Part shown: piece by piece, positions 34,988 to 45,536 of the stretch | How positions within the stretch are numbered: position 1 is the first letter of the stretch | Layout: each line of letters starts with the position of its first letter | From: Septoria linicola | Taxonomy: Eukaryota > Ascomycota > Dothideomycetes > Mycosphaerellales > Mycosphaerellaceae | NCBI GenBank assembly: GCA_024114885.1 | Contig: CP099418.1 | Location: forward strand, 1,674,001-1,738,000 | DNA: 64,000 bases | Direction: 5' to 3' | Made by a program: the position numbers and the translations under genes | Notes under the pieces: model-generated | The model's input: the letters and a program-made list of their open reading frames with translations, nothing else | What the model was told of the DNA's origin: nothing | Database searches by the model: none

Positions 34988-36198
34988 ATGCACGCAACAC
35001 TCCGACGGACTGCGCTGACCACTTCTCATCTATCACCCATCACAACACGCACCCTAGCTACAATGACGGACCCATCAAAGTACCTGTTCAACCACACGAT
35101 GCTGCGGAGTGAGTTGTTCATTGATGTGTTCAAAGACAAAACACATACTAATCATACAATCATTCTAGTCAAGGATCCAAAAGCATCAGTCAAGTTCTAC
35201 GAGCACCTCGGCATGAAGCAAGTCAACAAGTTTTCATTCCCAGACAACTCCTTTGACCTCTACTTCCTGGCATACGACTCGCCCAAGGCTGCTTCACACG
35301 GAAACCACTGGACCGACCGCCAAGGCATCATCGAGCTCACTCACAACTACGGCACAGAGAACGACGACTCATATAAGCCAAACAACGGAAACAAGGAGCC
35401 CGGCAAGGGATTCGGCCATGTATGCGTCAGCGTAGACAACATCCAAGCTGCCTGCCAACGTCTCGAGGATGCTGGGTACAAGTTCCAGAAGAAGCTCAAG
35501 GACGGCAAGATGCACCACATTGCCTTTGCTCTCGACCCTGATGACTACTGGGTGGAGATCATTGCGCAAAACGACGTCGAAAAGACCGAGAGCGTCAAGG
35601 AGACCGATGTCACGACTTACCGCATGAACCACACCATGATTCGTGTCAAGGACAAGGACGTCTCACTCAAATTCTACCAAGAAGTGATGGGCATGACTTT
35701 CTTGAGAGAGAACCCAGGTTCGGACTTCACTCTTTACTTCTTGGCCTACGGACCAAAGCCATCCAGCGACAAGTCTGTCAATGGCGTCAACCCAGTTGCT
35801 GACAGAGAAGGTATTCTGGAACTGACCTGGAACCACGGCACTGAGAAGGAGGAAGGCAAGGTGTACCATGACGGAAACAGCGAGCCACAAGGCTTTGGCC
35901 ACATTTGTGTGTCGGTCGACGACTTGACTGAAGCTTGCAAGCGATTCGAGGAGAAGGGCGTCGAGTGGAAGAAGCGACTGCAAGATGGACGTATGCGAAA
36001 TGGTAATTGCTCTCTTCCGACTGCTATTGATCGACTCTTATGCTGACGAGATACCTAGTGGCTTTCGTGCTTGACCCAGATGGATACGTAAGTCATCGAA
36101 TTCTTGACACAAGAATCTTGCGACATATGCTGACAACTATGCAGTGGATTGAAGTCATCCAGAACGAGAAGTACAAGCCGGCACCCGGAAACTACTAG
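34988..36198 (+). CDS. GLO1: Glyoxalase I (lactoylglutathione lyase), two-domain fungal form
   Basis: Exons 34988-35108, 35169-36002, 36059-36087, 36145-36198 (345 residues from the first ATG). It converts the methylglyoxal-glutathione hemithioacetal to S-lactoylglutathione. Two tandem glyoxalase modules are seen; each carries the metal ligands His (NHTM), Glu (IIELTHN / ILELTWNHG), His (GFGHVCVSV / GFGHICVSV) and Glu (YWVEII / YWIEVI). The joins MLR-IKDPKAS, RN-VAFVLDPDGY and Y-WIEVIQNEKY keep frame; one exon is 29 nt. The first ATG adds 25 Arg/Thr/Ser-rich residues (MHATLRRTALTTSHLSPITT) that look mitochondrial, before an in-frame second ATG at 35063 (TMTDPSKY). Glutathione for the reaction would come from the glutamate-cysteine ligase at 50.7 kb. 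Confidence 0.96.
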
Positions 36199-36570
36199 AT
36201 TCGAATGAGCAACGATACTCACGATATCTGGTTGCAAAAAGTCATGCAAGATGCTCTCGGTGACAGCCTCATGCGCACAATTTGACACATAGCGCAAAGA
36301 ATACATCTTCCGGCGCAGTATCTTTCCCAACGCCAGCGCGCCTTCATATCATAAAACCAAAATTTGACAGTACTGCAGGTAGGCTTGTGCTGATAGTGCA
36401 CACCAACCTTACCCTCTCAGCTGCCTAGTGCATGTGCACGGCGCACGAGACCAAGTAGACAATATATTACCCATCTGCGAAGTAGTCAGAGTATACAATG
36501 ACAGCTGTTTCGCATACAGCTAAACAGCATGCGGTGTTGTGTTGGCATTTTGAGGTCGTGCGCTTTTGTG
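36199..36570. other. Intergenic
   Basis: 3' flank of glyoxalase I. Nothing recognised. Confidence 0.5.
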
Positions 36571-36989
36571 TCACTTGCCACACAACTTGTACGGCTGGCA
36601 ATTCTGTTCAATGCGGAAAGTCGTCTCGACAGATGTTGAGCATACTCCGCTGACCCCGCTGATCGAGTTCGTCAACCGAGCTACCATCTGATCCTTACGC
36701 TCACGGCTGATGACTTGCACGACGGACGCGCTGCTCAGATGGAGGTCTTCTAGCTGTCCGTGTATTCGCTCCATAGGTGATGCTACGAGTGTGGCGCCTA
36801 GAAAAGGATGAGTTCAGCCTGATGGTTTCGAGAATGGATGTTAGATGGAGTGCCTGGAGGGATTCAGCTTGGCCTAGTTAAGGTTTGGGGCTTGATCCTT
36901 CCGTCTGCCGCTTCGGCAGTAAAGAGCGCGTTCGACAGCTCTTTCACATGGACGAACACATTATGATTATCGCTCGCGCCCGAAGTCAT
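36571..36989 (-). CDS. Possible small gene of unknown function (structure unresolved)
   Basis: A 67-codon ATG frame (36774-36571) begins MERIHGQLEDLHLSSASVVQ and continues upstream in frame to a good acceptor-like site (ctgaactcatccttttctag) at about 36797. Further upstream an ATG at 36989 opens a 41-codon frame (MTSGASDNHNVFVHVKELSN...) with coding-like composition. No GT donor was found that would join the two in frame, so the model is incomplete: it may be one gene with an unusual junction, two small ORFs, or chance. Confidence 0.3.
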
Positions 36990-37215
36990 GCGTGATGGGT
37001 GACGATGCGTGATGAGCTCGTGCAGTCGCACAGACTACTCTTACCCTGTTGCGCGACACGCAATTGGGCAAACGAGTCGGATCGGCTTGCCAGCCACCAA
37101 ATTGCCAGCCTCCTCGCCAGCCAGCTTTTTCGCTTCAGACAATTCAGCAGCAGCAGCGGTGGTAGTAGTAGTAGTAGTAGGAGTAATATCATGGCAGTTG
37201 CCAAATTCCACATTC

Positions 37216-37249
<34 letters not shown>

Positions 37250-37388
37250 AAGCTCTTGTCTCGCACCACACAAGCTCCATCACTGACGCCTCACCCAACG
37301 GCTTCCAAAGCCCATCCCGCCAGACAAGCCCAATACCACAATCAACCACAACGGCCCCCTCACAGCAACTTGCACTACCACCACCAAC
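36990..37388. other. Promoter/leader of the membrane micropeptide, with simple repeats
   Basis: Contains an (AGT)n run at about 37161-37183 and a (CT)n(AC)n tract at 37216-37249 in the presumed 5' leader. Confidence 0.5.
37216..37249. repeat. (CT)n(AC)n compound microsatellite
   Basis: About twelve CT units followed by four AC units, 140 bp before the micropeptide ATG. Confidence 0.95.
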
Positions 37389-37535
37389 ATGCAGGGCAAC
37401 ATCGTCATCGCGATCATCATCATCGTGCTCTTCATCTTGCTCGCTCTCATAGGCTTCGGCATCTACTGGGCACAAACAAGTCTCGGCGGCATGGGTGGGA
37501 GAGGCGGTTCGACCACCAGCGGAGAAGATGTATAG
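37389..37535 (+). CDS. 48-residue single-pass membrane micropeptide
   Basis: ATG in good context (ccaacATGC) opens a 48-codon frame. It starts MQGN, then a strongly hydrophobic segment from residue 5 to ~28 (IVIAIIIIVLFILLALIGF) forms one membrane span, and a Gly/Ser-rich tail ends SGEDV. The hydrophobic core is encoded by ATC/GTC-rich codons as in other genes here, which argues for selection rather than chance. The antisense frame (37239-37736) is Arg/Cys/His-rich and looks like a shadow. No family recognised; conservation in related genomes would be decisive. Confidence 0.5.
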   Translation: MQGNIVIAIIIIVLFILLALIGFGIYWAQTSLGGMGGRGGSTTSGEDV

Positions 37536-37825
37536 CCTCAAGTCACACAACACCGACTGGAACATGACAACCACCTTGGTAGGAGGCATAGAAGCAGGCA
37601 TACGTGCCACATAATGAACATCACACAACAAACGACGCATATGGAGAAACGGCAGCAAAAGGACATTCAGCATCATAGAGCAAGGACATAGCGATGGCGT
37701 TTGGGAGCAAGCAGGAAGCCTACAGGGCAGCCGCATGGAATCTACCTGTATTTGTAATTTGAGGATACCCTTGTCAGACAGAGAAGACGATGCACACTAT
37801 TGGTGCAATAGATCAGACGGAGACA

Positions 37826-38553
37826 TCAATCAGACTTTCTGATCATCCACCTCATCTCGTCTGCTTGCTCTTCCGTCACCAGAGCTTCAAGCCGCTCCTG
37901 CTTCATAAAATCGTGATCGGTGTACTCAAAACCTGGAACGACGGTCTCACTGATGAGCAGACCTTCACTGCTGCCATCCTCTCCATCGGGCAACAAGAAG
38001 CTTGTCTTGTACTTGCCTCCGTCGACTACCCACTGTAGCCGCTCGCCCTCCAATACATTCTGACCTACAGTGAATACCTCCACTCGAGCTTTGCCAGTCC
38101 AGCGACGGTCCTCTGACAGACTGTCATCGCCATAGCCACCAGGACATTCATCGGAAGCCACTTCGTCTGCATGAACAATCACATACCGTCCTCGGCCACG
38201 ATGCAGCGTGTGCACAGTGCGTGCCTTGTTGCGATGCCATGCCCCCAGAGGCAGTTTCGGCGTCAAAAGATAGTGAATGCTTGTGCTTGCGCTTCTGGTA
38301 TCGTCCTCGTGTGAGGCCTGAGCTGATTTTGGGAGTGGATTTGAGATTCTGCGAAGGTCGCGATCTGTCTCCTGATAATTGGTCAGTAGGCTGTGAATCG
38401 AGACCGGACGACGATGATGATGCGTACAACAAAATATCCTCCTTCTGGATGATTGTGCATTTTGAGTGCAGCCATGATGGCCTTTAGATTCGAAGACTCA
38501 TCCTGGCCATTTTTGAGGTCGAACACCGGCTTTAGCGACTGTTTGTTTGCCAT
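37826..38553 (-). CDS. Cupin, DUF985 family (YML079W-like)
   Basis: Exons 38553-38428 and 38371-37826 give 223 residues; the join GGYFV-ETDRDLRR is in frame and restores the family N-terminal motif HPEGGYF(V)ETDR. Family strings follow: SIHYLLTP, GAWHRNKA, RGRGRYVIVHADE, GERLQWVVDGGKYKTSFLL, GLLISETVVPGFEYTDHDF. The fold is a small beta-barrel cupin; the yeast homologue's structure is known but its reaction is not. No signal peptide. Compared with the family it has a slightly longer N-terminus (MANKQSLKPVFDLKNGQ). Sits convergent to the micropeptide gene. Confidence 0.9.
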
Positions 38554-39224
38554 GTTCGTTTACTTCTTGTTGGAAGTTTCAGTCAAGAGCGGAATGTTAG
38601 CTGCAGGCGTTGTTGCTCTACAGCCGCACGTGCTGACAAAAAATGGCACGATGGCGTATCTTCTCCGACTGTGCCCTTTTAATGTTCTGATCTGTGCTGC
38701 TTGGTGCCATTGGGAACTGAGTCTCTCAGTATCTCGAATACTCGTCATGACGAGGTAAGCTGGCTAAATGGCTAACCTCCATTGCCTCTACGTTGCTCGT
38801 TTGGCTGGGGCGATCGATCATCGACGTCTGCAGGCATCGCCGCTTTCATACTCTCCAGAGAACATGCTCCCCCACCGAAGGCACGCACGATGCGAGACAA
38901 AAAGAACTGACGTGATCTTCTTGCGTCAACACAGGAATTGCTGGGCAGGGTTTGCTGTTTTCAACAGAGCTCCTAAGCTCTCTTTTGGCTTTTGCTAAGT
39001 CGGGCATCTCAAATGTACCTTGACGTATCATGGAACCACGAAGAGACTTTGTCGGTGTGAGAATGCTCGATTGGCCTTGGTCTCAATATATACAATTGTG
39101 GCCTTTTAACATCATTGGTATCTCGTTAAATCATGAACGTAACTGTTCTTCCGTGTAAATGCATCAACGCGCTTCCATGCTATGCAACAAGCTCTCCTCT
39201 CAGGAGATGTGATCAGACATCTTC
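38554..39224. other. Intergenic
   Basis: Promoter of the cupin gene and 3' flank of the permease. No gene recognised. Confidence 0.5.
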
Positions 39225-40841
39225 CTAGTTCTTGAGGTTGTAGCCACCAGTGACTGGGTTCACAGCAGCACCACCGAGGGATGATCTGCGAGCAGTCTCA
39301 ACCTCAGCAACGGAAAGCCTCTTCTCGTCGTAGTGGACAGTCTGGACAGCACCGCCGACGGCACCTCCCTCCAAAGCAGTGGCAATGACCTTCTCGCCCT
39401 TGATGCGCATGATGTGGAAACCGTGGCGGACCCAGTGCATGGCGCAGTAGACAAGGACGACAACGAAGCCGACAAGTGGGACAACGTAGGACACACGGGT
39501 GGAGGCATTGTCAGCAATGGCACCCTGAATCGGTGGGAACGCGGCACCGCCAGAGACACCCATGACCAAGATACCAGCACCGCGTCGGGTGTTCCTGCCA
39601 AGGTTTGCTGTACCGAGAGTGAAGATGGTTGGGTACATTGGTGCCATGAAGAAGAAGATGACAATCAGCACAGCGACGGCTGGAGTACCGCTTCCAGCAG
39701 AAACATAGGCGGTGAGAGCGATGGCGAAGCTTGAGTAGATGACCAGGAGGAAGTTGGACTCGAAGACTGTTGCAAGTGCAGTGGCGATGAATCGTCCGAC
39801 GGTGAAGGTGATCAGAGCGTAGGACAACATACGGGAGCCCTCCTCAGTGGTGAATCCTGCGTTCTCGTTTGCATAATTGATCTAAAAGTAAGAGGTCGAA
39901 GGTCAGCAGTGTCATGGGTGGATGCCTTTGGGCAGTCGCTCTACTTACAAAGAAAGTCGCACAGGTCACTTGCGCGCCGACGTAGCAGAACTGAGCGACG
40001 AATCCGAAGATCATGTTGTACTCCTTGTAGAGTGGCTTGTCCTTGATGATGGAGCCATCGTGGCCGATACCTAGCTCCTCAGAGTCTGCTGCAACAATGC
40101 TTGCGGAGCGCAGGGCGGACTCCTGGACTTCTGGCAACTTGGAGAAGAAGAAGAGCAGGGCAACGGCGACACCAGCGCAGGAAACGGCGAGGTAGACGAA
40201 CTGGACGTTGGTGAGAGAGTTCTGGTTCTCGCCCGAGAAGAAAGCCTTGGACGCGATGAGGGGACCGATGAACGAAGCAATACCGTTCCAGGACTGGCAG
40301 AACTGCAGACGAGCAGATGCGGTAGCTGGGTGACCAATAACAACGGCGTATGAGTTGGCAGCAGTCTCGAGGGTAGCAAGACCGCAGGCAATGACCAGGG
40401 TGCAGGCCAAGAAACCTCCGAAGGAAGCCTTCTCGTTTCCAGGGTTGGAGAAGTGAGCAGTTGGCCAGAACATGATGGCGCCGAGGGAGTAGAGAGCCAA
40501 GCCCATAAGAATCGTGATTTTGTAACCCTTGCGCTTCATGACCTCAGCAGCGATTGGGGAGAAGCAGAGGTAACCACCACCGAAGTACATGACTTGCAGA
40601 CCAGTAGACTCGAGACGGGTAACACCGAGCACAGTCTGGAAATGCTTGTTCAGCACATCGAGAAGACCGTAGCTGAGAAATCGTTAGTCGAGTCGCTAGC
40701 CTGATGGGAGTGGTAGACTTACGAGAAACCCCAGAGGAAGAACAGGGAGATGACCAAGCTCAATGGGTAGATGAGCTGCTTGCCAGACAGATGCCCACCA
40801 GCAACCGTAGGGCTGTTCGTTGGAATACCACCGCCAGCCAT
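39225..40841 (-). CDS. MFS transporter, FHS (fucose permease FucP/GluP-like) family
   Basis: Exons 40841-40723, 40672-39949, 39881-39225 (499 residues), joins GFS-YGLLDVLN and CATFF-INYANENAG in frame. About twelve membrane helices can be traced. Family strings include LIYPLSLVISLFFLWGFSYG at the N-terminus, MYFGGGYLCFSP, ACGLATLETAANSYAVVIG, FCQSWNGIASFIGP and PTIFTLGTANLG. These are the hallmarks of the proton/sugar symporters related to bacterial FucP and the fungal homologues whose substrates are thought to be hexoses or amino sugars. The C-terminal tail (~60 residues) is cytosolic with SVAEVETARRSSLGG. Codon bias is strong, suggesting good expression. Exact substrate unknown. Confidence 0.92.
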
Positions 40842-41958
40842 TGTTGCTGAAGTTTGGAGTTGTTACTCGAGTGAGGTGAGTATTTGTCTTGTCGAGTTGG
40901 ACTGAGCAAGGAGTGCTGTCTATCACAGACTAATGAAGCTGTGATTGATGAGAGGAAGGATGGATTGCTCGACCAGTGATGGTGATGTGGTGCGATGAAG
41001 ATTCCTGTTCAAGTTGCGATGGTACTTATATCTGCACCCACCTAGTGACATTAAGTCTCGCGAACTCTTGCCTGTACCATATTGGCAGACCTGAAGTTCA
41101 CAGTCCAGATTGCACTATGTGAACAAGGTTGCCGCTACTGCATGAAAGCTCGTGCTTGGCAGCAGAGCTAACATGCGCTCCAGTCGACAGCCGGAGGAGT
41201 GTGCATCTTGTAATCGGCCCGTGAGCTTTACAGGCCGTGCTATAGCAGTCGCCACGAGACGCTTCCCACGGGGCTCCAGTGCGGGACCTCACGCTTGCAA
41301 GGCTGGGGTGCACCAACCCGCATTGATGTGATTGCAGGTTCCACTGTTGAGTGGTTATGGAGATGATGCCTCGGCGCCAGTACCGCGTTTGGCACGAACG
41401 ACTTCTGCAAATGTTGTGAGACTTGGACATCAGAAGAATTTTCTCGTGCGCACAGATCAATGACTCCGTGGACTTGTCCCTTTGCTTCTTGCGTTTCCCC
41501 TCATCAGATCGTCGAGATCTGCACAGAGATGGCATGCAGAATCAGCATCACGAGCCTTGCGCTGCTGCTCGCAGTGCGCAGTGCGCAGATGCTGGTCGAG
41601 TGTTTGCGCTGCCATCTCTCCCCGCGGACTCAACGCTCACTTGCCTCGTGATGGAGAAGTGGCACATCTGGTGCGGTTGAGATGGAGTAACTAAAGCATG
41701 GACTCTCTCCAGATCTCCCCAGAGCCTACAGTCGCCGTCCCATGGTGTCTGGCTTCTAGCGACGTTCTAGCGCACATTTGCGATTCGGGCCTTTCTGCGC
41801 GCTGAGTGAGAATGCCGCCGAGAGACCGCCGTGATTGGCTGGACTGACTACATTCCAGCCACCTCGCCCGCCATCGACCTCTCACCGTGAGCCTCAAGTT
41901 ATAGCCAAGCAGCACTGCTAAACGCACAACGACGCCATACCTCATCACCATTCACAGA
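40842..41958. other. Intergenic 1.1 kb
   Basis: Promoter of the permease, then about 0.7 kb without a recognisable gene; frames at 41423-41694 (+) and 41098-41535 (-) have no motifs. Confidence 0.45.
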
Positions 41959-42508
41959 ATGGAGGGAGCTACTCCTAATCTGGTTGTCACTCTCAGGCAA
42001 CATGGTTGTGCGACACAAGCCTCTGAAGTTGTTGAACGCCTGGTATGGAGTGGATTCGAGCTTCCTACCATGACCATACGGTCCAGATGCTTCGTGGCGC
42101 GAAGTGGGTTGCAAGGCAATTTTTACGCTCAATGGCCTGAGCGCATGGCAACATTGTTACGCGTGTCGAGCAGCTGTCGCGTGACAGTCTGCTTGACGTG
42201 TCTGACCCAGATCTTGCTTGTCTACAAGCAAAGTGATCAACGACGGGACTTTTGGGGATCGAACGATCGACAGCAGATCTGTACAAGCATCTCCATTGCA
42301 AACCCCGCACCTACTTTGACGTCGCTTTTGCTCGTTCCAGAAGCGGTAAGCTCACGATGATGGATGACGATGTGATCACAGGGATCGCGCGGGTATGCTG
42401 GACTTGTCTCGCGTAGACGAGGACTTCGCCAATGATAGGGCGCTCAGCCTGATCGACCATGAGACAGATGGATGGCCTGGAATCTTCATGAAGATCTCAA
42501 GACCCAAG
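41959..42508 (+). pseudogene. Decayed protein-coding gene of unknown family
   Basis: An ATG frame at 41959 (MEGATPNLVV... to ...EVVERL) passes at ~42043 into a second frame starting MEWIRASYHDHTVQ at 42045. This runs coding-like to ARSRSGKLTMMDDD near 42370 but contains TGA at 42138-42140 (after FLRSMA) and at 42234-42236 (after ACLQAK). Near 42382 it must shift frame again to reach DRAGMLDLSRVDEDFAND...ISRPK, which ends at a GTATGT donor-like site at 42509, just before the 3' end of the Smr gene. All segments have normal codon use and line up on one strand, so a once-intact gene with two nonsense codons and two frame breaks is the simplest reading. An alternative is a live gene with several short, weak introns. 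Family not recognised. Confidence 0.45.
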
Positions 42509-42521
42509 GTATGTCCCTAAG

Positions 42522-44162
42522 CTACCTTCTGACGCGGCCGTACACAGTGATGACAGCCCCATTGAGCTCGTTCTTCCACCCTTTGTCTGTCAACATCTTC
42601 CGGACAGCAGGACCAAGCTTGCTACGACCACCTTCACTATGCCGGCCGAGACCCACCACGATCCTGTAGCCAGATTGTCTCTCACTGGCACCTATCCGAC
42701 CATTTGCACGACTTTCGCCTAGCCCCTGCCACCACTGCTCGACCTTCTCCTGCGCTATTCTGACCGCGTTAAGGACATCAACACCGTGAAGATCGAGTTG
42801 AGATGAGTTGGACTGAGTTGCCACGAGTTCATCGGCAGCCGCAGCGTTCGCGCCGGACGAGAGAGCATAATAGTCGCGACTGACTTGGCCATAGTATGCA
42901 GCTACGCCGCCCATCAATCGATCCGATTTCGCTTTGCGATGAGCAGCATACGCCTGAGCTAATGCTGCGCTCCTAGCAGCAGCATACGTCGACGCACGCT
43001 CGCGAGAGTCTGTGTGGTCTCCAGTCATCGATTGGCTCGTTCGCTGTCCTGTCCGAGTGCTTGAACCCATGTGCGGTTCATCGTCATCGTCTAAGCTCAG
43101 TCGCGCATATGTGGGAATTATGTCGATACCAGACTTCACCACTGGCCGAATAGTCAACGCTTCGGCCAGTTCACGAGCTGCCGCCGTGGAAGGATACGTC
43201 AGGGCAATCATGGCGTCGATGTACTCTTTAGCAACAGATGGGAACGCCTCTGCCAGATCGTGCGCTGTCACCGCTTTGATGGGATCTTCGGCCACAGCTG
43301 TTGTGCCCTCAGTAAGTCGCTGCTTTAGAACAGCTCCAACGGTCTTCGATCTGGAAGCGCCACTCTTGTAGTAGATGGTTGCGACAGTCGATGAAGGCAC
43401 TCCGGTGCGACTGGCCACGAACTCGATGTCTTGACTTGAGCTCTGCCACGCATTTGAAGTGGAGGTGTTGGATTCCACTGGCGATACTGGGACAGAGCTC
43501 GATCGTCGCTCATCCAGCAATTTCACGTTCTTCTTCTTGGACTTCCCTTTGCGACCACTCCGAACAGAGTTTCCCTCGAAGAATGCATCGACCCCCTTTG
43601 AAGGCAACTTTCCGCCATCGTCACTGTTTTCGGCCTCGCGAAGGTAGATTTGGCTCAGAAGTTCTTCAACAGCCCGGTGCCACTTTCCATTACATTTTCG
43701 CAAAGTATACTGTATTGTGGTGCGACTCAGTCGCTTCTCGATGACCTGCTCGAGCAGCTGCACTTTCGTGTCTTCGTCCAGACTCTCCAGTTCTTCCGCG
43801 ATATCGCTATTGCCTGGTGTGATAGCGCCCGTTCCCAGCTTGTCCTCAAAGTCCAATGACTCCCATTCTGCTGACAAACTCGTGAGATCTGTTTCTCTTG
43901 ATACTGTCGTATTTGTGTCTCCTGGGAATGACTCTGGTCTACTGCAATGTGGTGCACGATCCTCGGCTCCGCCTGTCCCAGAAGCATCGAATCCTAGCTG
44001 TTCCTCGAGCAAGGCTGATTCTTTGAGTTGGTCCAGCAATAGTTTGGCTTCCTTCACTTGACTTTCATTGTCGAGGTCGTAGTCTGACAAGATCGCTGAC
44101 AAAAGCGCTGGGTCGAGAGGTGGGCAATACTCGCCCTCGAGTTGAGCCGAGATATCACCCAT
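42522..44162 (-). CDS. Smr-domain protein with DUF1771 and CUE-like region (Cue2-like)
   Basis: Intron-less, 546 residues from the ATG at 44162. The N-terminal third is acidic with helical, CUE-like ubiquitin-binding pattern (LESLDEDTKVQLLEQVIE ... IQYTLRKCNGKWHRAVEELL, residues ~140-195). A second helical segment lies around residues 255-350. A DUF1771-type Ala/Arg/Tyr-rich helix (YAAARSAALAQAYAAHRKAK...) precedes the Smr domain (LDLHGVDVLNAV ... RIVVGLGRHSEGGRSKLGPAVRKML, residues ~455-546), which carries the LDxHG motif. Yeast Cue2 with this order cuts mRNA at collided ribosomes in no-go decay; that role is inferred by architecture. Its 3' end lies only ~14 bp from the decayed gene. Confidence 0.85.
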   Translation of the reverse strand: MGDISAQLEGEYCPPLDPALLSAILSDYDLDNESQVKEAKLLLDQLKESALLEEQLGFDASGTGGAEDRAPHCSRPESFPGDTNTTVSRETDLTSLSAEWESLDFEDKLGTGAITPGNSDIAEELESLDEDTKVQLLEQVIEKRLSRTTIQYTLRKCNGKWHRAVEELLSQIYLREAENSDDGGKLPSKGVDAFFEGNSVRSGRKGKSKKKNVKLLDERRSSSVPVSPVESNTSTSNAWQSSSQDIEFVASRTGVPSSTVATIYYKSGASRSKTVGAVLKQRLTEGTTAVAEDPIKAVTAHDLAEAFPSVAKEYIDAMIALTYPSTAAARELAEALTIRPVVKSGIDIIPTYARLSLDDDDEPHMGSSTRTGQRTSQSMTGDHTDSRERASTYAAARSAALAQAYAAHRKAKSDRLMGGVAAYYGQVSRDYYALSSGANAAAADELVATQSNSSQLDLHGVDVLNAVRIAQEKVEQWWQGLGESRANGRIGASERQSGYRIVVGLGRHSEGGRSKLGPAVRKMLTDKGWKNELNGAVITVYGRVRR

Positions 44163-44502
44163 CTCCAATATTTTCGCTTACAATCTCAATTTCTGCTCCT
44201 CTTGAACAACGCCTCATCTTGCGGACGCGTGACAACTCATTTCTATCGCTTGCCTGGGATCCAATGGTCGGCATATGGAGTCTTGGATTGGTCTAGTGTG
44301 GGAAAATGTAGAAGAGTGATGACGAAGGAGGATGACGAGCAGGTCGGGCGAGAAGACCTAATGCGAAGATGCCTGAGGGCTTCCTTGGCCGGCTATCGGG
44401 CTTCTATGCCTACCGAGCATTGAGACCTTTACCATATCTAGCTGAATGATACATCCTCAATAGCCTCTTCGGAAAGGCAGCTGGCTTATCAGGACTGTCA
44501 AG
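44163..44502. other. Divergent promoter between Smr gene and hydrolase
   Basis: 340 bp shared upstream region. Nothing else recognised. Confidence 0.5.
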
Positions 44503-45396
44503 ATGACAGACATCAACCCTACCAAGACGATCGTCTACAAGACTGTAGGGAAACTCGACATCTCACTAGACATCTATTTACCATCCAAGACCGCCCAGAA
44601 AGTACCAATTCTTCTATGGTACCACGGAGGAGGTTTACTCCAGGGCCACAGAAACTCACTCACACCATGGATGCGCAAGGCAGTCGCGCAGCACAACATT
44701 GCCGTGATCTCCGCCGATTACCGCTTTGCGCCCCAAGTCGGCGTGGCTGATATCCTCGAGGATGTACAAGACAGCATACGATTCATTCGAACCAACCTCG
44801 CGAGTCACTTAGACGACCCAGCTTCAATTGATCCATCTAGCCTAGCTGTCTCTGGCAGCTCCGCGGGTGGCTATCTAGCATTGCTCGCAGGCCTATACAT
44901 TGATCCGAAACCAAACGTGATCCTGCCCATATATCCCATCACAGATCCATTGGGAGAGTTCTTCCGCGATCCACAACCTCCAGCGATGGGCAGACCCTTA
45001 GTTTCGACGCACGTCGTAGCTGAATTTCTAGACCCAAAAGCAGAACCCGTGGCCAACAATGCTGGAAACTCTGCGCGACAGAACATGTACATTCGAATGC
45101 AAGCCGATGCGAGTCTGGCGAAGCTCTGGAAAGTGCCTGAAGACGCCGCGGCAGCGAAGAAGTGGAGACTGGCGAAGAATGTGTTTGACGATAGGCTGCC
45201 TCCGGCTTACTTCTTGCACGGCGATGCTGACACTGCCGTGGGCGTGGAACAGGCCGATGAAGTAGTGGGTGCCATGCTCGGGTGTGGTATTGAAGTGCAG
45301 TATGAGCGTGTGCATCAGAAAGACCACTTCTTGGATGCTGGGCCGGACTACGATAATGAGGTGTTTTGGGCGTTTATGCTGAGACATCTCAAATGA
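44503..45396 (+). CDS. Alpha/beta-hydrolase, HSL-like esterase/lipase
   Basis: Intron-less, 297 residues. The oxyanion-hole motif HGGG is at residues 41-44 (LLWYHGGGLLQGH), the nucleophile elbow is GSSAGG near residues 117-122, and the catalytic acid and base are probably Asp in HGDADTAVG (~240) and His in KDHFLDAG (~274). This is the order of the hormone-sensitive-lipase family (alpha/beta-hydrolase fold 3). No signal peptide or membrane segment, so cytosolic. Many fungal members hydrolyse small esters or act on secondary metabolites; the substrate here cannot be told. Convergent with HAL2, 140 bp apart. Confidence 0.88.
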   Translation: MTDINPTKTIVYKTVGKLDISLDIYLPSKTAQKVPILLWYHGGGLLQGHRNSLTPWMRKAVAQHNIAVISADYRFAPQVGVADILEDVQDSIRFIRTNLASHLDDPASIDPSSLAVSGSSAGGYLALLAGLYIDPKPNVILPIYPITDPLGEFFRDPQPPAMGRPLVSTHVVAEFLDPKAEPVANNAGNSARQNMYIRMQADASLAKLWKVPEDAAAAKKWRLAKNVFDDRLPPAYFLHGDADTAVGVEQADEVVGAMLGCGIEVQYERVHQKDHFLDAGPDYDNEVFWAFMLRHLK

Positions 45397-45536
45397 GCGG
45401 GTCGAGTAGACGTTCGTCATCACCTGTCGTAAATGGATCTGTTTACCCTGTCGTAGCGGTAATGGCAGTACTCAATGAGGAATCTATTCGTGATCTGAAC
45501 ATCCTCTATCGTAATGTCGTCTATGGTCGTAGGTCT

